From JBLHZY01 sp047631555 (GTDB lineage: Bacteria > Pseudomonadota > Alphaproteobacteria > Rhodobacterales > Rhodobacteraceae): DNA of 64,000 nt. Made by a program: the position numbers and the translations under genes. This document shows positions 16,880-25,005 of the stretch, in pieces; the stretch's first letter is position 1; every line of letters starts with the position of its first letter. Under the pieces are notes generated by a model. The model made no database searches. It worked only from the letters and a program-made list of their open reading frames with translations, and was not told where the DNA came from. The stretch lies in assembly GCA_047631555.1 (NCBI GenBank), contig JBLHZY010000005.1, positions 105,233 through 169,232 on the forward strand, written 5' to 3'.

Positions 16880-17065
16880 CTAGCTGCCAAAATGAAGGTT
16901 GATTTTGGTGCCTTGGACCAAGCCATAGCGGCTATCGTAGCCGAAATAGCTTTCGCCGCTGATGCCCGGTTTGCGCGCCTGATCCACGGGGCGACTTGGC
17001 GCACCATTCACACCACAGCTTGCCAGCAGGGCCAATACAGAGATCAAAGCGGCAGCACGTTTCAT
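16880..17065 (-). CDS. Short lipoprotein downstream of argH
   Basis: 61 residues starting MKRAAALISVLALLASCG, a type II signal peptide with lipobox LASC and the lipidated cysteine at C17. The mature part (about 44 residues) contains SYFGYDSRYGLVQGTKINLHFGS and no known domain. Its ATG overlaps the argH stop by 4 bp. Tiny lipoproteins in this position recur in Rhodobacteraceae (family knowledge). The function is unknown. Confidence 0.78.
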   Translation of the reverse strand: MKRAAALISVLALLASCGVNGAPSRPVDQARKPGISGESYFGYDSRYGLVQGTKINLHFGS

Positions 17066-18453
17066 CCAAGCACCTCTTTCCAACGAGCGATCTGCGCACG
17101 TACTTGTGACGGCGCCGTTCCCCCGTAGCTTGTGCGCGAAGCGACGGAATTATCAACCCCCAGCACATCAAACACCGCCTCTGTAATACCATCGTGAACC
17201 GATTGCATATCCCCAAGGCTCAAATCTGGCAGATCGCAGCCCTTGCTCTCGGCCATGGCCACAAGCGCGCCGGTGATATGGTGCGCATCGCGAAACGGCA
17301 GGCCCAGCGCACGCACGAGCCAATCGGCAAGATCAGTCGCGGTTGAAAATCCAGTGGCCGCCGCAATGCGCAATTGATCCACATTGGCAGACATATCAGA
17401 GACCATGCCCTCCATCGCCGCGAGCGCCAGCATAAGGCTATCGGCGGCATCAAAGACTTGCTCTTTGTCTTCCTGCATGTCCTTGGAATAGGCGAGCGGC
17501 AGGCCCTTCATCACGGTGAAAAGCCCAACCATCGCGCCCATGATCCGGCCAATTTTGGCGCGGATCAGCTCGGCTGCATCCGGGTTCTTCTTTTGCGGCA
17601 TGATGGAAGAGCCGGTTGAGAAGCGATCCGACAGGGCCACAAAGCGGAATTGCGCTGAGGACCAGATCACCAGCTCTTCTGCGAGGCGGCTGAGGTGCAT
17701 CGCGGCAATCGTCGCTGAGCTGAGGAATTCCAGCGCAAAATCGCGATCGGCAACCGCATCAAGGCTATTGGCGGCAGGCGCATCAAAGCCCAGCGCTTTG
17801 GCTGTCATCTCGCGATCGATTGGGAAGGATGTACCTGCGAGAGCAGCGGCGCCCAAAGGCGAGACATTCATCCGCGCACGGCCATCCTTGAAGCGAGAAA
17901 CATCGCGGCCAAGCATTTCCACATAGGCCATCATATGGTGACCCCAAGTGACGGGTTGGGCGACTTGCAGATGGGTAAAGCCGGGCATAACCCAATCTGC
18001 GCCCGCCTCAGCCTGAGCCAAAAGCGCGCGTTGCAGCGCCTCAAGCCCGGCAATCGCGGCGTCATATTGATCGCGGGTCCAGAGTTTGAAATCGGTGGCG
18101 ACCTGATCATTGCGCGAACGGGCCGTGTGCAGGCGACCGGCTGGCTCGCCGATGATTTCCTTCAGGCGCGCTTCAACATTCATGTGAATATCTTCAAGCG
18201 CGGTGGAAAATTCAAAGGTTCCGCCCTCAATCTCTGACAAGATCGTGAGAAGCCCTTCCCCAATCGCCGCGGCATCGTTATCGGTGATGATGCCTGTGGC
18301 GGCCAACATGGCGGCATGGGCGCGCGATCCTGCGATGTCTTGTGCATACATGCGCTTGTCAAAGCCGATGGAGGCGTTGATCGCCTCCATGATGGCGTCT
18401 GGTCCGGCGGCGAAACGGCCGCCCCACATGGCGTTGGAGGATTTGTCTGTCAT
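17062..18453 (-). CDS. argH: Argininosuccinate lyase
   Basis: The ATG at 18453 (MTDKSSNAMWGGRFAAGPDAIMEAIN) gives 463 residues. Superfamily motifs include EDIHMNVE, GRLHTARSRNDQVATDFKLW, GFTHLQVAQPVTWGHH and the signature GSSIMPQKKNPDAAELIR with the catalytic serine. It splits argininosuccinate into arginine and fumarate. As the first gene of a leftward operon it diverges from the thioredoxin-like gene, with only 23 bp between the two start codons. Confidence 0.96.
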   Translation of the reverse strand: MTDKSSNAMWGGRFAAGPDAIMEAINASIGFDKRMYAQDIAGSRAHAAMLAATGIITDNDAAAIGEGLLTILSEIEGGTFEFSTALEDIHMNVEARLKEIIGEPAGRLHTARSRNDQVATDFKLWTRDQYDAAIAGLEALQRALLAQAEAGADWVMPGFTHLQVAQPVTWGHHMMAYVEMLGRDVSRFKDGRARMNVSPLGAAALAGTSFPIDREMTAKALGFDAPAANSLDAVADRDFALEFLSSATIAAMHLSRLAEELVIWSSAQFRFVALSDRFSTGSSIMPQKKNPDAAELIRAKIGRIMGAMVGLFTVMKGLPLAYSKDMQEDKEQVFDAADSLMLALAAMEGMVSDMSANVDQLRIAAATGFSTATDLADWLVRALGLPFRDAHHITGALVAMAESKGCDLPDLSLGDMQSVHDGITEAVFDVLGVDNSVASRTSYGGTAPSQVRAQIARWKEVLG

Positions 18454-18476
18454 TTGGCCCATCCGGGAGTTTGGAT

Positions 18477-19046
18477 ATGAAGAAAATTTGGTTTGTTGCT
18501 CTCTATACGGCCCTTGCGCTCTTCGCAAACACTGCGATGGCGGCGGATCGGGCGGATTTAGAGGCTTTGCGCGAAGATACGATGAAAAAGCTCGTCTTTG
18601 TCAGTGCGCCCGAGGCGGTTCCGGCGACGGAGTTTGGCGCGCTTGAGGGCGGCACGCATAGCTTTGAGGATTTCAAAGGGCGTTGGGTTCTGGCGAATTT
18701 CTGGGCGACGTGGTGCGCGCCTTGCCGCAAAGAGATGCCCCAGCTTGATGCGCTTCAAGGCGAATTTGGCGGCGATGATTTTGAGGTGATCACCATTGCG
18801 ACCGGGCGCAATCCGCCTGCTGCGATCAATCGCTTCTTTGCGGAAGTCTCGATTGAACACCTGCCCGTTTACCTTGATCCCAAGCAACAGCTGGCCCGCG
18901 AAATGGGGGTTCTTGCGCTTCCTGTCACCGTGCTGATTGATCCTGAGGGGCGCGAGGTTGCGCGCCTTCGAGGCGATGCGGATTGGTATTCTGATAGCGC
19001 GCGTGCGATTGTCGCGGCCCTTATTGCAAAGCCCGCGACTGAGTGA
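18477..19046 (+). CDS. Periplasmic TlpA/ResA-type thioredoxin-like protein
   Basis: The ATG at 18477 sits 7 nt after GGGAG and gives 189 residues. There is a signal peptide at about 1-22 (MKKIWFVALYTALALFANTA...) and then a thioredoxin fold with WCAPC at 79-83, FKGRWVLANFWATW before it, and the cis-proline LPVTVLID. It should reduce periplasmic disulfides, for example in cytochrome c or copper-centre assembly. The partner is not identifiable here. Its TGA stop abuts the tag stop codon directly. Confidence 0.88.
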   Translation: MKKIWFVALYTALALFANTAMAADRADLEALREDTMKKLVFVSAPEAVPATEFGALEGGTHSFEDFKGRWVLANFWATWCAPCRKEMPQLDALQGEFGGDDFEVITIATGRNPPAAINRFFAEVSIEHLPVYLDPKQQLAREMGVLALPVTVLIDPEGREVARLRGDADWYSDSARAIVAALIAKPATE

Positions 19047-19622
19047 TTAGCGCTTGGCCAAGGCCTTGGTTGGCGCGCAACTTGGGCAGGTGAGCAGATG
19101 ATCGTTAACCATGCCAACAGCCTGCATGAAGGCATAGACAATCGTTGGCCCGCAGAATTTGAACCCCTCACGCTTGAGGTCTTTTGATATCTGCTCGGAA
19201 AGGGGCGTCTTGGCCGGGACATCGGATTTGGTCTTGGGCGCATTTTGCAGCGGCGCTCCGTCGACATAGGCCCAGAGCCACTTATCAAACCCTTCACGCG
19301 CCTCGATATTTTGCCAAGCTTTTGCGTTGCCAATCGTCGCTTCGATCTTGCCGCGATGGCGCACGATGCCGGGATTATCGAGCAGGCGCAAAACATCCGC
19401 CTCGCCCCATTCAGCCACAATATTGGGATCAAAGCCTGCAAAAGCCTCGCGAAAGCTCTCGCGCTTCTTGAGGATCGTGATCCAGCTCAACCCGGCCTGG
19501 AACCCATCGAGAATCAGTTTTTCCCATAAAGCGCGGCTATCCCATTCAGGAACGCCCCATTCATGATCATGATAATCCCTATAAATCGTTTCATTTCCTA
19601 CCCAACCGCAACGCTCAGCCAT
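19047..19622 (-). CDS. tag: DNA-3-methyladenine glycosylase I
   Basis: 191 residues from the ATG at 19622 (GAGG upstream). Hallmarks: RCGWVGNETIYRDYHDHEWGVP, LILDGFQAGLSWITIL with the hhh active-site region, NPGIVRHRGKIEATIGNA, and the C-terminal zinc-snap cysteines in LTCPSCAP. It excises 3-methyladenine from alkylated DNA. Convergent with the thioredoxin-like gene with no spacer. Confidence 0.93.
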   Translation of the reverse strand: MAERCGWVGNETIYRDYHDHEWGVPEWDSRALWEKLILDGFQAGLSWITILKKRESFREAFAGFDPNIVAEWGEADVLRLLDNPGIVRHRGKIEATIGNAKAWQNIEAREGFDKWLWAYVDGAPLQNAPKTKSDVPAKTPLSEQISKDLKREGFKFCGPTIVYAFMQAVGMVNDHLLTCPSCAPTKALAKR

Positions 19623-19753
19623 CAAAACCTCATGAAATCAAATACTTCTGTGCTCGACGCCCGATTTAGCATGAAAAAGGCTCAAATGCAGCATTTTACC
19701 CGCTGTTAGCCAAAGGGGGGCATTCTAAGCCTAACTTGCTGTGGAGAGAACAA

Positions 19754-20596
19754 ATGCGTGGCACTGGTGAAATGAGTTCCGATGCGTATGAAGCCGAAAT
19801 GGGCAGCCCCCTTTCGACGGCGATAACGCAGCGAGACCGCGATACAATGGTGATGGTTCGCCAGGCTTTGGCGCGCAAACAAGTGACGCTGGCTTATCAG
19901 CCCGTGGTTTCGGCGCAGGAGCCGGATCGCGTTGCCTTTCATGAAGGGCTGCTGCGGGTTCTGGATGAAACAGGGCGGGTGATCCCGGCCAAGGATTTCA
20001 TCGAGGTCGTGGAAACCCATGAGATGGGGCGGATGCTTGATTGCCTGTCGATTGAGATGGGGCTCAAGACCTTGTCTGAGGTGCCCAGCTTGCGGCTTTC
20101 AATCAATATGTCAGCGCGCTCAATCGGCTATGCCCGTTGGCGCACGGCCTTGGATGAGGGGCTGGCGCGCGCGCCCGATATTGCCGAACGGCTTATTCTT
20201 GAAATCACGGAAAGCTCGGCCATGGTCATGCCTGATCTGGTGACCGTGTTCATGCGCGAACTTCAGGCCAAAGGCGTTTCCTTTGCTTTGGATGATTTTG
20301 GCGCGGGCTATACGGCGTTTCGCTATCTCAAAGAGTTCTATTTCGACATTATCAAAATTGACGGGCAGTTCATTCGCGGCATCGCAAATTCGCCCGACAA
20401 TCAAGTTCTCACCAATGCGCTGATCTCTATCGCGCAGCATTTTGAGATGTTTACCGTGGCAGAGTTTGTCGAAAATCCGGCTGATGCGCAGGTGTTGATC
20501 GATGCGGGCATTGATTGCCTGCAGGGGCACTATTTCGGCGTCCCAACGCTGCGGCCAAGTTGGCTTCTGGATGAAAAAGAACGCATGGCGGGCTAG
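19754..20596 (+). CDS. EAL-domain cyclic-di-GMP phosphodiesterase
   Basis: 280 residues, a stand-alone EAL domain with a short N-terminus and no sensor or membrane segment. The signature glutamate is present as FHEGLLR (E64-G-L), with N118 in INMS, E150 and E153 in LEITES, D180-D181 in LDDFGAGYT, K201 in IKIDGQF, E237 in AEFVE and QGHYFG near 257-262. All metal and catalytic positions look intact, so it is probably an active c-di-GMP hydrolase. ATG 19754 has GGAG upstream; the ATG at residue 7 (19772) is a weaker alternative. It is monocistronic. Confidence 0.88.
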   Translation: MRGTGEMSSDAYEAEMGSPLSTAITQRDRDTMVMVRQALARKQVTLAYQPVVSAQEPDRVAFHEGLLRVLDETGRVIPAKDFIEVVETHEMGRMLDCLSIEMGLKTLSEVPSLRLSINMSARSIGYARWRTALDEGLARAPDIAERLILEITESSAMVMPDLVTVFMRELQAKGVSFALDDFGAGYTAFRYLKEFYFDIIKIDGQFIRGIANSPDNQVLTNALISIAQHFEMFTVAEFVENPADAQVLIDAGIDCLQGHYFGVPTLRPSWLLDEKERMAG

Positions 20597-20645
20597 CCAA
20601 AAGCGCGCCGCGTTTGCGCCTGCGGCATCGTTTGCGTTGATTATG

Positions 20646-20657
20646 CTGCGTTTGCAG
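20646..20657. promoter_or_regulatory. Putative PhaR operator upstream of phaA
   Basis: CTGC-GTTT-GCAG is a perfect palindrome of the form CTGC-N4-GCAG, lying 92 bp before the phaA start. PhaR of Paracoccus and Rhodobacter recognises CTGC-N3/4-GCAG (established for those genera). No phaR gene is in the window, so regulation of this copy is inference from the site and its position. Confidence 0.6.
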
Positions 20658-20749
20658 CGTAGCTATTGGGCAATTGGGGAGGAATCTGCCAGTTGCCTAT
20701 TGAGCAGCGCTGCGCCAGTCTTCCCCTGTAACCCGGGAGAGGACAATCC

Positions 20750-21925
20750 ATGACCCAAGTCGTTATCGCATCCGCTGCACGCACAGCCGTTGGCAGCTTT
20801 GGCGGAGCATTCGCAAACACACCAGCCCATGATTTGGGCGCCGCCGTTCTTGAAGAAGTCGTGGCACGCGCCGGGATTGAAAAGGGCGAAGTGTCCGAAA
20901 CTATTCTTGGCCAAGTGCTGACCGCTGGCCAAGGCCAAAACCCGGCCCGCCAAGCCCATATCAATGCCGGCCTTCCCCAAGAAAGCAGCGCATGGAGCAT
21001 CAACCAAGTTTGCGGGTCCGGCCTTCGCGCCGTTGCGCTTGGCGCGCAGCACATCCTGCTTGGTGATTCCGATATTGTTGCGGCTGGCGGCCAGGAAAAC
21101 ATGTCCATGAGCCCCCATGTTGCCAATCTGCGCAATGGCCACAAAATGGGCGATATGAAATTCATCGATTCGATGATCAAGGACGGCCTTTGGGATGCGT
21201 TCAACGGCTATCACATGGGCAACACGGCCGAAAACGTCGCCGCGAAATACCAGATCACCCGCGAACAGCAGGATATTTTCGCCGTCGCTTCGCAAAACAA
21301 AGCCGAAGCTGCGCAAAAGGCTGGTAAATTCGCCGATGAAATCACTGCTTTCACGATCAAAACCCGCAAGGGCGATATCGTTGTGGATGCTGACGAATAT
21401 ATCCGCCACGGCGCGACAATCGAGGCGATGCAAAAGCTGCGCCCTGCCTTTGATAAAGAAGGTTCGGTCACTGCGGCAAATGCTTCCGGCCTGAACGATG
21501 GGGCTGCGGCGACATTGCTGATGTCGGCTGCCAATGCTGAAAAGCGCGGCATCGAGCCGCTCGCGCGCATCGTGTCTTATGCAACAGCTGGCCTTGATCC
21601 ATCGATCATGGGCGTTGGCCCGATCTATGCATCGCGCAAAGCTCTGGCGAAAGCTGGCTGGAAACCCGAAGATCTTGATCTGGTAGAAGCCAACGAAGCC
21701 TTCGCCGCGCAGGCCTGTGCTGTGAACAAAGAAATGGGCTGGGATCCTCAGATCGTAAACGTAAACGGCGGCGCAATTGCCATTGGTCACCCGATCGGCG
21801 CATCTGGCTGCCGCGTGCTCAACACGCTGCTCTTTGAAATGCAGCGCCGCGGCGCCAAAAAAGGCCTTGCGACACTGTGTATCGGGGGCGGCATGGGGGT
21901 TGCGCTCTGTGTAGAACGCGATTAA
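20750..21925 (+). CDS. phaA: Acetyl-CoA C-acetyltransferase (beta-ketothiolase)
   Basis: 391 residues, with the nucleophile C88 in SINQVCGSGLRAVALG, the histidine in GGAIAIGHPIGASG and the second cysteine in LCIGGGMG. It condenses two acetyl-CoA to acetoacetyl-CoA. GGGAGAGG precedes the ATG. The following phaB, the pair arrangement and the PhaR-type palindrome mark it as the PHB-synthesis thiolase, which also feeds the ethylmalonyl-CoA pathway. Confidence 0.95.
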   Translation: MTQVVIASAARTAVGSFGGAFANTPAHDLGAAVLEEVVARAGIEKGEVSETILGQVLTAGQGQNPARQAHINAGLPQESSAWSINQVCGSGLRAVALGAQHILLGDSDIVAAGGQENMSMSPHVANLRNGHKMGDMKFIDSMIKDGLWDAFNGYHMGNTAENVAAKYQITREQQDIFAVASQNKAEAAQKAGKFADEITAFTIKTRKGDIVVDADEYIRHGATIEAMQKLRPAFDKEGSVTAANASGLNDGAAATLLMSAANAEKRGIEPLARIVSYATAGLDPSIMGVGPIYASRKALAKAGWKPEDLDLVEANEAFAAQACAVNKEMGWDPQIVNVNGGAIAIGHPIGASGCRVLNTLLFEMQRRGAKKGLATLCIGGGMGVALCVERD

Positions 21926-21934
21926 ACCCGGATT

Positions 21935-21961
21935 CGGGCGCGCAAGAAAGTTGCGCGCCCG
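21935..21961 (+). promoter_or_regulatory. Perfect 11-bp hairpin between phaA and phaB
   Basis: CGGGCGCGCAA (21935-21945) pairs with TTGCGCGCCCG (21951-21961) around GAAAG, 10 bp after the phaA stop codon. There is no T-run, so complete termination is unlikely. It more probably stabilises or partially attenuates the bicistronic message, setting the PhaA to PhaB ratio (inference). Confidence 0.65.
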
Positions 21962-22003
21962 GGCAATATTGCGAAACAAGATTACAATCCTTGGGAGGAT
22001 ATC

Positions 22004-22726
22004 ATGGCCAGAGTAGCCCTCGTAACCGGCGGATCGCGCGGCATTGGCGCGTCTATCAGCAAGGCTTTGCAAGCCGCAGGATATTCCGTTGCGGCAACAT
22101 ATGCAGGCAATGATGACGCCGCCGCCGCCTTCACCAAAGAGACCGGCATCAAGACCTATAAATGGTCGGTTGCTGACTATGATGAATGTGCCGCAGGCAT
22201 TGCCAAGGTAGAGGCCGAGCTTGGACCCGTTGATGTTTTGGTCAACAACGCCGGCATCACGCGCGATGCGCCGTTTCACAAAATGACCCGCGAACAATGG
22301 CAAGAAGTGATGGATACGAACCTCTCGGGCGTATTCAACATGACCCATCCCGTTTGGCCCGGCATGCGCGAGCGCAAATTTGGCCGCGTGATCAATATCT
22401 CGTCGATCAACGGGCAAAAGGGTCAGTTTGCCCAAGCCAACTACTCCGCAGCCAAAGCCGGCGACATCGGCTTTACCAAAGCGCTGGCCCAAGAAGGCGC
22501 GCGCGCTGGTGTGACTGTGAATGCGATTTGCCCCGGCTATATCGGCACGGATATGGTGATGGCCGTTCCTGAAAAGGTCCGCGAAAGCATCATCGGGCAG
22601 ATCCCTGTTGGCCGTCTTGGCGAGCCAGAAGAGATTGCGCGCTGCGTGGTTTTCCTTGCTTCCGACGATGCAGGTTTCATCACCGGCTCGACGATTACAG
22701 CGAATGGCGGCCAGTACTTCACCTGA
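22004..22726 (+). CDS. phaB: Acetoacetyl-CoA reductase
   Basis: 240-residue classical SDR: cofactor motif TGGSRGIG at residues 8-15, LVNNAGITRD, catalytic serine in INISSINGQKGQ, YSAAK, and PGYIGTDMV. It reduces acetoacetyl-CoA to (R)-3-hydroxybutyryl-CoA with NADPH. GGGAGG lies upstream of the ATG. Second gene of phaAB, ended by a clear terminator; no polymerase gene is nearby. Confidence 0.94.
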   Translation: MARVALVTGGSRGIGASISKALQAAGYSVAATYAGNDDAAAAFTKETGIKTYKWSVADYDECAAGIAKVEAELGPVDVLVNNAGITRDAPFHKMTREQWQEVMDTNLSGVFNMTHPVWPGMRERKFGRVINISSINGQKGQFAQANYSAAKAGDIGFTKALAQEGARAGVTVNAICPGYIGTDMVMAVPEKVRESIIGQIPVGRLGEPEEIARCVVFLASDDAGFITGSTITANGGQYFT

Positions 22727-22748
22727 TCCGATCAGGGCTGCGAATTTC

Positions 22749-22779
22749 AAAGGGCTGGCCTTCGGGCTGGCCCTTTTTT
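22749..22779 (+). terminator. Intrinsic terminator of phaAB
   Basis: AAAGGGC-T-GGCC, loop TTCG, GGCT-G-GCCCTTT, then a run of T residues, starting 22 bp after the phaB stop. It has a stable UUCG-type tetraloop and a U-tract. Confidence 0.9.
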
Positions 22780-22802
22780 ATTGCGCGCGCTAAGCCAGAT
22801 GG

Positions 22803-23669
22803 ATGACCCGTTCCAGCGCAACATTTATCGGCTTTATTGCCATCCTCCTTTGGGCGCTTCTGGCGCTTCTAACGGTGGGCGCCGCCCCGATGCCGCCTTT
22901 GCAGCTCAATGCCATATGCTTTGGGATTGGTGGGGTTATCGGGCTGATCTGGGTGATTTCTACGGGCGAGCTCCCGGCGCTGCGACGGATCAGTTGGAAG
23001 GTCTATGCCTTTGGAACCGCGGGCCTGTTTGGCTATCATTTCCTCTATTTTTCTGCCTTGCGCGCCGCACCTGCTGTTGAGGCTGGGCTGATCGCCTATC
23101 TCTGGCCATTGCTGATCGTGCTGTTTTCCGGGCTTTTACCGGGCGAGCATCTTAAGCGCGGCCATGTGATTGGCGGGGTGATCGCGCTGATTGGGGCGGC
23201 GCTTGTTATTGGCGCGGCGGGGGGCGATGCAGCGCGGCCAGATACGGCGATCTTGGGATATACTTTGGCGGCGGGTTGTGCGCTGGTTTGGTCTGGCTAT
23301 TCGGTTCTTTCGCGCCGTTTGGTCGCGGTGCCAACCGCCAGCGTGGCGATATTCTGTCTTGCGACAGCGGCACTTTCCACAATCGCGCATCTTACTTTCG
23401 AGCAAACAGTCTGGCCGCAAGCCACGCTTGGCTGGATCAGCGTGATCGGGCTTGGACTTGGGCCAGTTGGCCTTGCGTTTTATGTTTGGGATATTGGGGT
23501 AAAGCGCGGCGACATTCAGATGCTTGGCGTGGCCAGCTATGCAGCGCCGCTTTTATCGACGCTCGCGCTTATCGCAGCAGGGGTTGCAGCCCCAAGCTGG
23601 CGCTTGCTGGCAGCGGCCGTTCTGATTTCAGGCGGAGCGCGGCTCGCCTCCTTGGCCAGCCGCGCCTGA
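22803..23669 (+). CDS. EamA/DMT-superfamily transporter
   Basis: 288 residues with about ten hydrophobic helices forming two EamA repeats. The pattern (FIAILLWALLALLTVGAAPMPPLQLNAICFGIGG, LRAAPAVEAGLIAYLWPLLIVLFS, GEHLKRGHVIGG..IGAALVI, DIGVKRGDIQMLGVASYAAPLLSTL) resembles YddG-type exporters of aromatic or other amino acids. The substrate is not certain. It follows the phaAB terminator and ends 1 bp from the convergent ydcH gene. Confidence 0.85.
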   Translation: MTRSSATFIGFIAILLWALLALLTVGAAPMPPLQLNAICFGIGGVIGLIWVISTGELPALRRISWKVYAFGTAGLFGYHFLYFSALRAAPAVEAGLIAYLWPLLIVLFSGLLPGEHLKRGHVIGGVIALIGAALVIGAAGGDAARPDTAILGYTLAAGCALVWSGYSVLSRRLVAVPTASVAIFCLATAALSTIAHLTFEQTVWPQATLGWISVIGLGLGPVGLAFYVWDIGVKRGDIQMLGVASYAAPLLSTLALIAAGVAAPSWRLLAAAVLISGGARLASLASRA

Positions 23670-23670
23670 T

Positions 23671-23838
23671 TTAGGCGTGTTGAAGCCGCGCGATTTCTTC
23701 TTTGAGGCGCATCTTTTTCTTTTTCATCGTAGCCACTTGGATAGAATTCATCCCGGGCTGGCGTTGTGCTTCATCAACTTGAAGCGAGAGAGATTGGTGT
23801 TTTTTCTTCAGTTCCTGCAGATGCGAACTCAAGGTCAT
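23671..23838 (-). CDS. YdcH/DUF465-family small coiled-coil protein
   Basis: 55 residues, MTLSSHLQELKKKHQSLSLQ..., entirely helical and Lys/Glu-rich, with the family motif KKKKMRLKEEIARL at the C-terminus. A strong GAGGAGA ribosome site precedes the ATG at 23838. The function of DUF465 proteins is not settled. It is convergent with the transporter gene. Confidence 0.88.
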   Translation of the reverse strand: MTLSSHLQELKKKHQSLSLQVDEAQRQPGMNSIQVATMKKKKMRLKEEIARLQHA

Positions 23839-23963
23839 ATAGATGTCTCCTCTCGATGTGTGGGTTGTGCACTCTCAGTGCACCACAAAATTTGAGTCGT
23901 GTCACGCACGCGATGTAACAGGCGCGTAACAAGCAACATGATGCGCAAATTATTGCTAAAAGG

Positions 23964-24728
23964 TTAAGTGCCCCAAGGCAGGGCGGCGCCATCGCGCAAA
24001 ACGGCGCTTATATGGGCGGTATAGCTCTCGCCATCCTGCAGATGTTTTGCGCCTTCATGCATCAAAATCGGCGGGTGCAAGCGAAAGGCGGCGCGCCCGC
24101 CTTTTCGAGCCCTTGCTAGGATCAATTGCGTGGGGCGGCCAATGCGGGGCTGCAGCGGCATCAGTTCAACCGAGCCAAGATGCGCAGCCATTGCGGCCAG
24201 AACTTGCGGCGTGCGCTCGGCGTTTTGGATCATCGTGAACGTGCCTTTGGGGCCAAGACGGCGCGCCGCGATCGCCACCCATTGATCAAGCGCAAGCCCC
24301 TCGCCCATCGCCGTTTCGCGCCGCGCAGTGGGCGAGGCGGTTCCGCGATTGCGCAAGAAATACGGAGGGTTAGCAATGATATGATCAAAGCTGCGGTTGC
24401 GCAGATCGGCCGGAAGGGCGGCGATATCGGCCTGAGTGATCTGCGCCTCGATGGCGTTGGAGGCTGCATTGGCGCGCGCGATTTGGGCATAGTCGCTTTG
24501 TAGCTCAACCCCGTGCAGCGAAAGCCCCGAAATCCGCGCGCCCAAGCAAAACAGTGCGGCCCCTGCCCCGCAGCCAAGCTCAAGCACCGATTGCCCCGGC
24601 TTTGCCGCGACCGAGGCCGCCAGCAGCACCGGATCAACGCCTGCGCGGTAGCCCTCAATCGGCTGGGCGAGCGTGATCCGCCCATTCAAAAACGCGTCAT
24701 GGCTTAGCTGATCTTGCGGCATATCCAT
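23964..24728 (-). CDS. TrmN6-like (YfiC) N6-adenine methyltransferase
   Basis: 254-residue class I methyltransferase: motif I VLELGCGAGAALFCL, motif IV IIANPPYF (NPPY indicates amino-group methylation), and an N-terminal LSHDAFLNGRITLAQPIEGYRAGVDPVLLAA that matches the tRNA1(Val) A37 methyltransferase family. The probable target is tRNA A37, by homology only. Start is ATG 24728 or, two codons later, 24722. Second gene after DUF2007, 5 bp apart. Confidence 0.83.
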   Translation of the reverse strand: MDMPQDQLSHDAFLNGRITLAQPIEGYRAGVDPVLLAASVAAKPGQSVLELGCGAGAALFCLGARISGLSLHGVELQSDYAQIARANAASNAIEAQITQADIAALPADLRNRSFDHIIANPPYFLRNRGTASPTARRETAMGEGLALDQWVAIAARRLGPKGTFTMIQNAERTPQVLAAMAAHLGSVELMPLQPRIGRPTQLILARARKGGRAAFRLHPPILMHEGAKHLQDGESYTAHISAVLRDGAALPWGT

Positions 24729-24733
24729 CCGCC

Positions 24734-24949
24734 TTAGCCCTCAAGCTCGATGTCATTGTCGCGCATTGCGGCGCGCGCCAGAAACATATCCTGATCGCGC
24801 ACCATCAGGCGGCGCGGCAAAATGCCTACGCTGCCTTCAAGAACGCTCATATGGACGTCCATTTCAAACCAGTCTATACCCTCGCCTTGAAGGATCGAAG
24901 TTGCATAGGCGATGATTGTTGGATCGTTGCTGCGCAAAAGTTCTTTCAT
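24734..24949 (-). CDS. DUF2007 signal-transducing-type small protein
   Basis: 71 residues, MKELLRSNDPTIIAYATSILQGEGIDWFEMDVHMSVLEG..., with the DUF2007 pattern (alternating beta and helix, ending RLMVRDQDMFLARA). The biochemical role is unknown. It diverges from the polyprenyl synthase gene with 56 bp between starts. Confidence 0.85.
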   Translation of the reverse strand: MKELLRSNDPTIIAYATSILQGEGIDWFEMDVHMSVLEGSVGILPRRLMVRDQDMFLARAAMRDNDIELEG

Positions 24950-25005
24950 TCTTTAGGACTTAATGGCAAGCGCCTGCGTTTGTCGAGCCATGTGACGAGG
25001 GTGTG

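Noticed and set aside
20663..22750. Long (695-codon) open frame on the minus strand across phaA and phaB
   Set aside because: It is a shadow of two well-supported enzyme genes on the plus strand. Its product shows no motif and no start context.
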